This document shows positions 36,398 to 44,291 of a DNA stretch of 64,000 nucleotides, piece by piece. The first letter of the stretch is position 1. Every line of letters begins with the position of its first letter. Under the pieces are notes generated by a model. It did no database searches. It saw nothing but the letters and a program-made list of their open reading frames with translations, and was not told where the DNA came from. The DNA is from Scytonema sp. UIC 10036 (GTDB lineage: Bacteria; Cyanobacteriota; Cyanobacteriia; Cyanobacteriales; Nostocaceae), in the NCBI RefSeq assembly GCF_009725235.1, contig NZ_WJFC01000029.1, positions 1 through 64,000 of the forward strand. The letters are read 5' to 3'. The position numbers were made by a program, and so were the translations under genes.

Positions 36398-37331
36398 CAG
36401 TTATTTAGTTTCTGCGGCTTCACTATTTATTTTTCTCCATCTTATTGGTTTGAGTTTATATAGCCGTCCTTTAGTTCAAAAACCAGAAGCAGCGTTGAAA
36501 GTGGGGATTGTTCAGGGAAATGTTCCTAATGAAATTAAACTTTTTCGAGAAGGTTTTCGTCGTGCTCTTGAAGGTTACACCACGGGTTATGTCACGCTAG
36601 TAGACCAAGGTGTTGATGCAGTGCTGACTCCAGAGGGTGCTTTGCCTTTTTTCCAGAGCGATATCATGGCAAGTTCTTTGGTAGCTGCGGTGCGGGAAAA
36701 AAAGAAAGTTGCTTGGATTGGCGGTTTTTATAGAGATGGGCGTAGTTATACAAATAGTTTATTTACAGTTACGGGTAGTGGTGTAATTTTTAGTCGCTAC
36801 GGCAAAGTTAAGATGGTGCCGATTGGGGAATACGTTCCTTTTGAGGAAATTTTGGGTGGTCTTATTGACCGTTTGTCACCTTTGAAGGAACACCAGGTTG
36901 CGGGGAAGGAAAATCAAATATTTGACACGCCTTTTGGTCGTGCTATTGTCGGGATTTGTTATGAATCGGCTTTTTCCGAACATTTCCGCCGTCAAGCTGC
37001 GGTGGGAGGTGAGTTTATACTGGCACCTTCTAATGATGCTCACTACAGTGCTGCTATGCCAGCACAGCATCACGCACAGGATATTATGCGGGCTATTGAA
37101 ACTGACAGATGGGCGGTGCGGGCAACAAATACGGGATATTCAGCTTTTGTAGATCCTCATGGTAGAACGTTGTGGATTTCGGGGCATAATACTTACGAGG
37201 TTCATACGGAAACGATATATCGTCTTCAAAGTAAGACTTTGTACGTGCTTTGGGGCGATTGGTTGACGCCGTTATTGTTAGGAGTGGGCGGTTTGGGATG
37301 GTTTGTAGGAAATCGGATATCCGGATTTTAG

Positions 37332-38246
37332 AAGAAAGGGGTTCCGCAGTTTAAGAAAAAAGGGCAGCATGATAGTTTCACGTTAGAAGGAACTGTTAAA
37401 ACACTTGGAAGCCGTAGTATTCAAGTTCCTAAAATAGGGGTATTGAAAACATACGAATGCTTACCAACTCATTGTCCTAGAAAAAAGAAAAAGTCTCCTC
37501 ATAAAGTTCCACCAAATAGTTTCCAACCAAAATCAGTGACAATTAGTCGTGAAGCTGATAAATGGTTTATTTCATTCAGGTTTGAGGCAAGTAAGCCAGA
37601 TCTGAAATTAGAAGACACTTGGTTTTTCTCTGAACACTCAGTAGTAGGTGTCGATCTAGGTGTTTCTAATTTGGCAACTCTATCCACTGGCGAGATTGTT
37701 GAAGGAGCTAAATCTTACAAAAGATTTAAAGACAAGCTAGCTAGACTTCAATGGTTAAATCGACAGAAAGTGATAGGTTCAGCTAATTGGAAGAAAGCTC
37801 AATTACAAATTGCTAGATTACATAGAAAGATAGCGAACATCCGAAAAGATACATTACATAAGTTAACCATACTATTAGCTAAGAACCACAGCGTAATAGT
37901 TATTGAGGATTTAAACGTCAAAGGTATGATGGCAAATCATAAACTAGCCGCAAGCATTCAAGATATGGGATTCTTTGAATTCAGGAGACAGCTAACTTAT
38001 AAATGTGATTTGTTTGGCTCAAAGCTTGTAATTGTTGATAGGTGGTTTCCTAGTTCTAAAACTTGTTCCAATTGCGGAACAGTTAAGAAAGAACTTTCAT
38101 TGAAAGAAAGAACTTTTAATTGTGAGTGTGGTCTCAGCATTAACCGAGACCTGAACGCTGCCATTAACCTGAGCCACTGCGTTGCCGGGGTTCCCCCGGT
38201 TGAAGCACGTGGCGTCAAGAATTATTCGTCCATCACCGTTAGTTAG
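37332..38246 (+). pseudogene. tnpB: TnpB (IS200/IS605) remnant, 5'-truncated
   Basis: The frame is open from the base after the lnt stop: KKGVPQFKKKGQHDSF.., then a TTG at 37443 and on to TAG 38246 (304 codons). The RuvC-like nuclease is present: Asp in VVGVDLGVSN, Glu in VIVIEDLNVKGM, Asp in SINRDLNAA. A zinc finger is also present (CSNCG..CECG). The N-terminal wedge/REC region, roughly 100 residues, is missing and no TnpA is near. Without its N-terminus the nuclease is probably inactive. The junction exactly at the lnt stop suggests that the insertion or a later deletion set the end of lnt. Confidence 0.85.
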
Positions 38247-38325
38247 ACGGAGTGAGCCTGTGGACTGGAGGGTGCCGACATCACCAGAGTGAAGCAGGAA
38301 TCAAGCATCAAAGTTCAGCTAGATT
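38150..38325 (+). ncRNA. Possible omega-RNA (reRNA) and right end of the tnpB element
   Basis: In TnpB elements the guide RNA overlaps the 3' end of tnpB and runs to the element's right end. Here the last tnpB codons and the following 80 bp (GACGGAGTGAGCCTGTGG.. to AAGTTCAGCTAG) are GC-rich and stem-forming, unlike the AT-rich surroundings, and end near 38320. Boundaries are approximate. The call is by position and composition, not by a covariance model. Confidence 0.4.
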
Positions 38326-38473
38326 AATGACGACAATGTCTAGCTTTGGGTAACTTTGGGTAAGTCTTAATGTAACGGCTGTCGAATACTTGATTTTGAC
38401 ATATCTTTTGATTGCAGTATGTCTCCTTTTCCTATAAATTATGTCATGTTCACTTGCATACCCTGAATAAAGC

Positions 38474-38550
38474 TCACGCAAAGACGAGGCAGCGCGTTGC
38501 TCTGGTTCCCAGAGTTGAAGCGCCTGCCGTCGCAAAGGCGCTAAGGAACT
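38474..38550. repeat. Repeat inserted within a repeat
   Basis: CACGCAAAGACG (38474-38485) and CGCAAAGGCGCTAAGGAAC (38531-38549) look like two parts of one ACGCAAAGACGCAAAGGCGCTAAG-type repeat (compare 747-789). They are separated by a GC-rich block (AGGCAGCGCG .. GCGCCTGCCGT) with its own weak inverted ends. A 91-codon minus frame across it is not a gene. Confidence 0.55.
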
Positions 38551-39177
38551 AAGCAACTTTACTATGGTCATGTTACCGGACATGATATTAGAGAGTTTCC
38601 AATTTTGTTCTTGACAAATAAATTAGTACGTATATATACGGTAGCTGATTATAGGGTAGTGTTTGTATCTTTGCTTAGTGTGAATTAGCTAACTGCTATC
38701 GTTGGAAAAAAAGCTAATAGCTTTCTTTTGAAGTAAGCTATGAAAGTTTTTTCTTTTGGCTAACTAATACTACAGCAATCCTAAATAGGTCGTGAACATA
38801 CTTATCCATACATAGATACTTTGTCAAAGGAGAAGACTTGATGATTAACAGCAAAATCAAACAAAAATTTAACCGCATTAAAAGACTTACATAACATATA
38901 AATAGGGCTTGCTGTAATATCTATTATCAATAATCCCTAAAATATCATTTCTGGTGATAGTTCTAAAATACTACTCATTAGTCAGTTTGTTAGTACCTAT
39001 GAACTTGTGACAGCTAGGGTGCGGAATGTGGGCTATAATTAAAATAATTTTCTAGTGAAATTTCTGTTAAGAATTACAAATTTTTTTAATTACTCACAAG
39101 TTCCTCAAAATTAAAGCTTAACTCTAAAGTAGAACGAGATTATTCATCGTTTTCTTATTCTTTACGTATTTAGAAAG
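38551..39177. other. Intergenic carrying the MITE at 38773-38914
   Basis: Apart from the MITE (separate entry) no gene is visible. The DNA is AT-rich, with the promoter of the small membrane protein presumably near 39100-39170. Confidence 0.5.
38773..38914. mobile_element. 142-bp MITE with IS630-type ends and TA target
   Basis: The left end is CAGCAATCCTAAATAGG and the right end, read inwards on the other strand, is CAGCAAGCCCTATTTA. Both are flanked by TA, the target duplicated by IS630/Tc1-mariner elements. No coding capacity. The left 23 bases are nearly identical to those at 41198 (CAGCAAGCCCTAAATAGG..TCGTGAACA), upstream of the transposase remnant at 41278. It is therefore probably a deletion derivative mobilised by that family. 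Confidence 0.75.
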
Positions 39178-39456
39178 ATGAATACAACTGCACTAATAAC
39201 TGAATTTGTGGTTAGTGGATTGATGCTAATTACAACGCTTTTTTTTGTGATACTTAACTTTTTTAATATACGTGACCTGAGTTTTTTTATTACAATTAAA
39301 GATTTCTCTAGTCTAATAGTTGTGCTAATTCTTTTGTTTTCTTATTTGTTTGGAGCCATAATTAATCCTCTGATCGGTGCTAAGGTATTTAAGTTTTTTG
39401 TTCAAATATTGAATATTCTCTCTAGACTTTCGGTGAAAAAATTTCAAAAATCCTGA
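39178..39456 (+). CDS. Small membrane protein, possibly truncated
   Basis: 92 residues with two clear hydrophobic spans (about 6-26 and 45-70) and a basic C-terminus (SVKKFQKS). No family is recognised. The sequence right after its stop still reads like protein for a while (39477-39570, MREEYYFIYQYGSQNLLRR.., then a shifted frame to about 39690), so this may be the N-terminal part of a larger decayed membrane protein. Confidence 0.5.
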   Translation: MNTTALITEFVVSGLMLITTLFFVILNFFNIRDLSFFITIKDFSSLIVVLILLFSYLFGAIINPLIGAKVFKFFVQILNILSRLSVKKFQKS

Positions 39457-39476
39457 TTCTTAACAATAAATGATGA

Positions 39477-39690
39477 ATGCGTGAAGAGTATTACTTTATT
39501 TATCAATACGGTTCACAAAATTTGTTAAGAAGAATTGAATATAAAGAAAGTTTACTAGGTTAACTAAATGGCTACGAGCAGTAATTACGCATTTTGGGAA
39601 TTTCTATCAGTGTTTGGTTGATTACACACTTGAATTGGCAGATTGGCCTATACCATTAATGCTTCAATTTTGCTCTTTATAGGTTCATTA
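39477..39690 (+). pseudogene. Decayed membrane-protein continuation (uncertain)
   Basis: Frame one gives MREEYYFIYQYGSQNLLRR, then IEYKESLLG and a stop (39567-39569). A neighbouring frame continues LTKWLRAVITHFGNFYQCL, then VDYTLELADWPIPLML. The order and composition suggest the remainder of a gene broken by frameshifts, perhaps continuing 39178-39456. This is inference without a homologue in hand. Confidence 0.3.
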
Positions 39691-39895
39691 AATGCCGCAA
39701 TTGCTCAGACAAATAATCTAAAGCGAACAGTACATATTGTCAATATGATTATTTGCCGTGACAGAATGACAAAAGAGTAGAGACAGTCAGGGGAGGGAAT
39801 GATGAGTGTCTGGAAAGCGATCGCATTGCTTCGAGGTTTTATGTTGACGTTTAGCATCAAATCAAATAACAAAAGAGGAAAGCCCTGCACCTAGT

Positions 39896-40642
39896 ATGAA
39901 AAGCAGTTCAGGTTTCATCAGGCTCATCGTCACAACTAGTTTGATGGGGATTTTACTATTTCTTATTTTTGGTAGTCAGATTAAGAAGCATATTGAGGAG
40001 AAACTATTCGAGTCCACATATCAATTTTTTCTAATCACTGTCATGGGTGGAGGGGTTTCTCTTGTTTATGAAGCTTATCGTCGCGAATGTGAATCACAGG
40101 AACGTCAGAAAGAAATCGAACGTGAGTCACGAGAACGTCAGAAGGAGATTCAGCGTAATCTCCGTTCTACTTTAATCGCCGCTTATCACGACCTTAAAAA
40201 AGTAAGGCGATTGCTGAGGGCACAAGCGATTAGCTTAGAACCAGGTACAGGTAAATTAGAAAGGATGATTGTATGGGAAGAATATAACAAGCAACTTGAG
40301 AAACTTATTGATGCTGAACTATCTATTGAGGAGGCAGTCCGTGTGATTGAAAGTGAACCTAAATTGTTTCAGCATTCTACTTCTGGAAATACTGAATCGG
40401 GAACTCATAAACAATTGGTAGATGAATTAATTAAAATTAAGGAATATCTGAATGAGGTTATAAGTGAGTACGAGCAATCTTACAAAACATTTGCCAATTG
40501 CTCAGTGAGTAGAAACCTCTCTGAATTACCTAAGCTTCTCAATTTTATTGGATCTAAGGATGAGGCAAAAGGAAGTAACACTATATTCTGGACACCTTTT
40601 CACACCGTGCTGGAGCTACTTAGCAAAGTGCTTCAAAATTGA
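39896..40642 (+). CDS. Membrane-anchored coiled-coil hypothetical protein
   Basis: 248 residues. One hydrophobic segment at about 9-25 and a second, weaker one at about 43-58, then a strongly charged coiled coil (RRECESQERQKEIERESRER, about 62-90) containing a direct repeat of ERQKEI. The rest is helical (IEEAVRVIESEP, KIKEYLNEVISEYEQSY). The small N-terminal membrane part plus cytosolic helices resembles uncharacterised cyanobacterial proteins. No catalytic motif. A short minus-strand frame overlaps its end. Confidence 0.65.
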   Translation: MKSSSGFIRLIVTTSLMGILLFLIFGSQIKKHIEEKLFESTYQFFLITVMGGGVSLVYEAYRRECESQERQKEIERESRERQKEIQRNLRSTLIAAYHDLKKVRRLLRAQAISLEPGTGKLERMIVWEEYNKQLEKLIDAELSIEEAVRVIESEPKLFQHSTSGNTESGTHKQLVDELIKIKEYLNEVISEYEQSYKTFANCSVSRNLSELPKLLNFIGSKDEAKGSNTIFWTPFHTVLELLSKVLQN

Positions 40643-40840
40643 ATCCGATGCCGCAGCTAAAAGCGCTAATGGTTGCATCAGTAGAGCTATTAGCATTTCT
40701 ACCAGTTTAGATTTTTCTAGTAGTTCTAGATTTTTACTTGCGGCTATAAGATCAGTGACTATTTGACTGATGCTTAAAGTTGCCGCGATAACTCGGATTT
40801 TTTTTATGAGCGCTTGTTGGTTGCTTGATACTTCAGTCAT
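40616..40840 (-). CDS. Doubtful 74-aa helical protein
   Basis: MTEVSSNQQALIKKIRVIAA.. is amphipathic and helical, with even codon composition and an ATG start. It overlaps the 3' end of the coiled-coil gene by 27 bp tail to tail. No family is recognised, so it could be a chance frame. Confidence 0.3.
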   Translation of the reverse strand: MTEVSSNQQALIKKIRVIAATLSISQIVTDLIAASKNLELLEKSKLVEMLIALLMQPLALLAAASDSILKHFAK

Positions 40841-41197
40841 ACATATGCACTCAAATATTGGTTTAAATAATGTCCATTATCAGTAGATCACAAACTTTTT
40901 CCCAAAGGGCGATCGCCAACAAATTAACCAGTATATTAAAGTGCTATAAGATACATAATCTATAGAGAAAACTTATCATTACTTAAACAATTTCCCGAAG
41001 TGAAATAATAAAAGTGTTGTGTATCATTTTGTTAAAATAATTGACTGTTTCATTAGAACAACTGGCTATAACAGAGACAGAAACTCTAAATGAAGTTCTT
41101 GAGTGTTTGGCAGAAAACTTCTCAATTAAGACTCAAGGTGTATGTGAGTAGAATACTTTGCTTATGTTGTTCATCAGGTAAAAACTACTTTATCTTA
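40841..41197. other. Intergenic with a short antitoxin-like frame
   Basis: A 36-residue frame (41041-41151, TTG start, SLEQLAITETETLNEVLECL..) looks like a ribbon or antitoxin fragment but is too short to name. One GCGATCGC HIP1 site lies near 40910. The IS630-type end begins at 41198. Confidence 0.3.
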
Positions 41198-41782
41198 CAG
41201 CAAGCCCTAAATAGGTCGTGAACAAGCACCAAATACGATATTGTGAGCTTAAAGGGTGATATCGAGGTGTACGACAGATGGATTTACTCACAGAATTAAT
41301 CAGAACAACCAAGGAGCCAAAAGAACAATTACGTGCGCTTGCTGTACAAATGGTTGAAAATAATTATACATATCGAGAAATACAACAAATTCTTGATGTA
41401 TCGCTTGGTTTTATCAGTAAATGTAAAAAATCTTACGATGAAAACGGTATAAATGGTTTGAAATTAGGATATAAAGGAACTACAGGATACCTAACCCAAG
41501 AGCAAAAAGAAAACATTTTAACCTGGTTAAAATCACGTGAGTGGTGGTCGATTGATGAAGTATATGATTATATATTAGAGACTTACGGAGTCACCTTTGA
41601 ATCAAAACAAAGCTACTATCATCTTTTACACGAAGCCGGACTTTCATGGAAAAAAAGCCAACGTACTCACCCAAGTAAAGATGATGCGCTGGTTGCTAAA
41701 AAAAACAAGAAATTATGGACTTACTTGTAAAGTGGCATCATGAAATAGCTAACAAGGAAGATTCCGCTACTGTACTTAAATC
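41198..41782 (+). mobile_element. IS630-family element remnant (left end plus ORF1)
   Basis: It starts at a TA dinucleotide (41196-41197) with CAGCAAGCCCTAAATAGG, the same terminal sequence as the MITE at 38773. It includes the transposase N-terminal ORF at 41278 and its -1 frame extension. The catalytic DDE half and the right inverted end are not found in the next kilobase, so the element is truncated. The right boundary given is only where similarity becomes unreadable. Confidence 0.6.
41278..41730 (+). CDS. IS630-like transposase ORF1 (DNA-binding half)
   Basis: 150 residues. Two helix-turn-helix modules are readable: AVQMVENNYTYREIQQILDV followed by FISKCKKSYDENGINGL, and the winged part with GTTGYLTQEQKENILTWLKS then YHLLHEAGLSWKKSQRTHP. 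This is the N-terminal half of IS630 transposases. Near the end lies AAAAAAAAC (41697-41705), containing the slippery heptamer A-AAA-AAC in frame; a -1 shift continues as KKQEIMDLLVKWHHE. The DDE domain is missing, so it cannot transpose by itself. Confidence 0.8.
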   Translation: MDLLTELIRTTKEPKEQLRALAVQMVENNYTYREIQQILDVSLGFISKCKKSYDENGINGLKLGYKGTTGYLTQEQKENILTWLKSREWWSIDEVYDYILETYGVTFESKQSYYHLLHEAGLSWKKSQRTHPSKDDALVAKKNKKLWTYL

Positions 41783-42144
41783 CAATACCCGTGAATGAAA
41801 CTGATTTGAATCCGGAAACCCTTTCCTAGTAAAGGCTACAGTTCTTAAGGCTAGACGGCAATTGCGTTGTATAGGAATGATGCGATCGCCGCAAGTGAAG
41901 ATTTTAGCGAGAGACTACCATTCAAAAAAACGCCTATAACCCTTTTTCAGAGAGCGTTTGAGAGAACTGACGAAATTCATTCACGGGTATTGTACTTAAA
42001 TCGGTAGCTAAACAATTTGATTTACCCTACACCTATGGCTTTAAGCTTGACTATTATGCTCAGGAAATTCTACTGGTACTTGTAGCACTAGGTCAAGGAA
42101 GAGTGCATAAACAGGGTAGAGGCTACTTCTACACTATCTATTAA
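41715..42144 (+). pseudogene. Short reading frame split by a MITE
   Basis: When the 210-bp element at 41783-41992 and one copy of the 10-bp target repeat are removed, 41715-41782 joins 42003-42144 as a perfect 69-codon frame: MDLLVKWHHEIANKEDSATV, then LKSVAKQFDLPYTYGFKLDY and YAQEILLVLVALGQGRVHKQ, then GRGYFYTIY and stop. The first 15 codons may be the -1 frame of the IS630 transposase; the rest is unrecognised. It was intact before the MITE arrived. Confidence 0.55.
41783..41992. mobile_element. 210-bp MITE with 17-bp inverted ends and 10-bp target duplication
   Basis: The left end CAATACCCGTGAATGAA (41783-41799) is the exact reverse complement of TTCATTCACGGGTATTG (41976-41992). TACTTAAATC occurs on both sides (41773-41782 and 41993-42002). 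The interior has a HIP1-like GCGATCGCC but no gene. Target length 10-12 bp fits an IS4-like transposase (inference). Confidence 0.88.
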
Positions 42145-42371
42145 TTTGTTAGCTATTTAGCACCTTTTGTATCAGTCAATCATTTTTCGACTTTTAGCAA
42201 CTGGCACTTTATAAGTTAAATGTGTTTTAACTTCCCAGTTGTGAAAAATGTGTTTTTCTTAAAAAGATAATTCATTTTGATTTGCAACAGCATACAATAC
42301 ATCTGTTTAAATTGTGTTTTGTATGCCTATTTAGCTAGAAAAAACCAAACAAGTATTTGCCAGGACAATAT

Positions 42372-42644
42372 ATGCATCTTCAAACTGTATTCATCCGCTT
42401 CTACAAATCTTTTAACTTCGATTATTTGTTACAAGTTCAGAAAGAAAATAAAAAGGAAAATATACGTTATCCTTGGGATGATATTGATGGAAAATTTTAT
42501 CCATATGTTCGTATACCGATAGATCCAAAAGTTACAACAATTGTTGGTGCGAATGAATCTGGTAAGACTCATCTTTTAAGTGCAATTAGAAAAGGGATCA
42601 CTGGTAAAGAGATTCAGTATGAAGATTTTTGCCGTTATTCTTAG
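42372..42644 (+). pseudogene. AAA ATPase (OLD/RecF-like) N-terminal fragment
   Basis: 90 residues from the ATG at 42372 (MHLQTVFIRFYKSFNFDYLL). The Walker A motif GANESGKT (about residues 58-65) in the context ..KVTTIVGANESGKTHLLSAIRKG is that of AAA_15/OLD-type ATPases, which run to 400-700 residues. The frame ends at TAG soon after Walker A and no Walker B region follows. A terminator-like hairpin and a new gene come next. It is a truncated, inactive remnant, perhaps of a defence ATPase-nuclease (inference). Confidence 0.65.
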
Positions 42645-42676
42645 GTTTCATTACGGTTCAGTTAGTGATGTTCATT

Positions 42677-42721
42677 CCTCAAAATTCCCCTTGTGCATAG
42701 CTAAAAAGGGGGGTTTTGAGG
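42677..42721. terminator. Hairpin CCTCAAAATTCCCC / GGGGGGTTTTGAGG
   Basis: Arms at 42677-42690 and 42708-42721 pair with slight offset around a loop containing TGCATAGC. It separates the ATPase fragment from the phosphotransferase gene. The same wording is common as a dispersed cyanobacterial repeat, so a terminator role is only possible. Confidence 0.5.
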
Positions 42722-42786
42722 ATCGAGTCTTGCAGCGTTTTTCATAAAAATTGACTAGACTATAGGTATTTGCCTCTAAAAATAAA

Positions 42787-43812
42787 ATGAAGCCTTTTGC
42801 TGAACTTAGCTACAGTGGTCAAGTGAAGCGGCTCTTGCGCTTAGCACAGTCTGCTTTGCTCAACTACAACCTAGATAAAAGCCGCTTAGTATGTCTGGCA
42901 CATGGCGAGAACACTACATTTAAAGTTGAGCTAGGTTCTGATAAATCAAGAGAAACATTAGACAAAACAGACTGTTGTTATGTGCTTCGGATTTATCGAC
43001 CAGGCAAACACGATTTTGCTTCAATTCATTCTGAATTGCTCTGGTTATTGTCGCTACAACACAAAACTGATTTAGCAGTTGCACAACCTGTATCGGCGAG
43101 TGATGGTTCGCTTTTTGTGATGGCAGAGGCAGAGGGAGTACCAGAAGCACGATATTGCACTCTTTTTCGTTGGCTTCCCGGTCGATTTTTAGATGCTGGA
43201 TTGAGTCCAAAAGCAATTGTGCTGATGGGCATATTCTTGGCACAGTTGCACCAATACAGCCAGCAGTTTATTGTTCCAAAAGGCTTTGTGCGACCTCGAA
43301 TAGACGAGGACGGATTGTTCGGAACATTTCCTATAAGTTTGTCAATTGAGAGCAAATTGCTAGTATCACAGAGCAATCAAGCCGTGTTGGAAGCATCCGC
43401 CAAAAAAATTCGCTCTTCCATGCAAGATCTCAGGCAGCACAGAGAGTTCTTTGGTCTTATACATGGTGACCTACATTACGGAAACTGTAAGTTTTATCAA
43501 GGCAAGATACAGGTATTTGATTTTGATGATTGTGGTTGGAGTTATTATCTTTATGACTTGGCTGTGACACTTTATTACTTCCGTAACCGATCTGAGTACC
43601 CAGTTTGGCGAAAAGTTTTACTTGAAAGTTATCAACAAATATGCTCACTTCCCAAGCAAACTGAATCTTGCTTAGATGCATTGATTGCTGCACGACGCTT
43701 ACATTTATTGCGTGACCTCCTTCAACGTCAAGATCATCCAAAATTAAGAGAGCTTACACCTAAATTTATAAATTCCTCTGTGGAAGAGTTGAATAAATTC
43801 TTAAATCAATGA
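42787..43812 (+). CDS. Aminoglycoside/choline-kinase-like phosphotransferase (APH family)
   Basis: 341 residues. The kinase fold is readable: N-lobe ENTTFKVEL and YVLRIYRPG, hinge LFRWLPGRFL, catalytic loop HGDLHYGNCKF (about 225-235) and the metal motif VFDFDDCG (about 243-250). The C-terminal helices are typical of SrkA/homoserine-kinase II-like APH proteins. These enzymes phosphorylate small hydroxylated molecules or proteins; resistance is not implied. It is monocistronic, bounded by the hairpin upstream and by gene debris downstream, so it looks like a surviving passenger in a degraded region. Confidence 0.87.
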   Translation: MKPFAELSYSGQVKRLLRLAQSALLNYNLDKSRLVCLAHGENTTFKVELGSDKSRETLDKTDCCYVLRIYRPGKHDFASIHSELLWLLSLQHKTDLAVAQPVSASDGSLFVMAEAEGVPEARYCTLFRWLPGRFLDAGLSPKAIVLMGIFLAQLHQYSQQFIVPKGFVRPRIDEDGLFGTFPISLSIESKLLVSQSNQAVLEASAKKIRSSMQDLRQHREFFGLIHGDLHYGNCKFYQGKIQVFDFDDCGWSYYLYDLAVTLYYFRNRSEYPVWRKVLLESYQQICSLPKQTESCLDALIAARRLHLLRDLLQRQDHPKLRELTPKFINSSVEELNKFLNQ

Positions 43813-43992
43813 GTTGATTTACCTCACTGTCAATTACTTACAGCACCTTTTGCCTTGCGCTTCTTCAAAATCTGAATGAACACCCAGTATCATCAACTGC
43901 TTCTTGACTGGAAATCTTAGACATAACCGATAAATACTTAACTTTACCTAATATAGCCTAGATTTTTCTTGTGCAGTACTCACCCGATCGCA

Positions 43993-44190
43993 GGAGAAAA
44001 GGTCGCCATTATCTGAACTGCTCGAGGTACTCACAAAGGCGAGATAAAATTGCTTAATCTCCCTCCAACATTCAAAACTGCATCTTGGGGTGGGATAACT
44101 ATTTACCGCATTGTTGAAGGTAAGGTTGTTGAAGAGCAAGGACAAGATGCATTAGGTGTTTTTCAACAACTTGGTTTAATTCCTTGCTGA
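43993..44190 (+). pseudogene. SnoaL-like ester cyclase remnant
   Basis: One frame reads GEKVAII, TGA, TARGTHKGEIKLLN.., then KTASWGGITIYRIVEGKVVE and DALGVFQQLGLIPC with stop at 44188. The WTARGTHKGE segment of polyketide-cyclase/SnoaL-like proteins is visible, with the tryptophan codon changed to TGA (44014-44016). The N-terminal half (about 70 residues) is absent. The remainder of 43813-44291 holds no other gene. Confidence 0.6.
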
Positions 44191-44291
44191 TAATTAGTGT
44201 TGTGTCGTCTTTTTGCCCCCATTAAAAAAATAACTTGGTGATGAGCTCTTAGCCCGACTCTAAAGTCAGGGCTAAATTCCTAGTTAACTAC

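Larger units (their letters stand above)
35590..37331 (+). pseudogene. lnt: Apolipoprotein N-acyltransferase, frameshifted and repeat-invaded
   Basis: The catalytic nitrilase domain is intact in the long frame (from about 36500): Glu in TPEGALPFF, Lys in GKVKMVPIGEY, Cys in VGICYESAF. The N-terminal membrane part is broken. FIAFISGVLMGLTVAPFDAW lies in one frame (35590-35895), a short WGIGY at 35837-35851 in a second, and HGIALSWITGIHPMTW onwards in a third (to 37331). An extra C near 35852 explains one shift, and a CCCTCTCCCTCCCCCTCT-type low-complexity tract explains the other. Two repeats sit in frame (36009-36122 and 36327-36397). An internal start (ATG 35892) could give a truncated product. 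Lnt N-acylates lipoproteins, so the true state needs resequencing. Confidence 0.75.

Noticed and set aside
38308..38583. 91-codon minus-strand frame
   Set aside because: Runs across the nested GC-rich repeat; composition follows the repeat.
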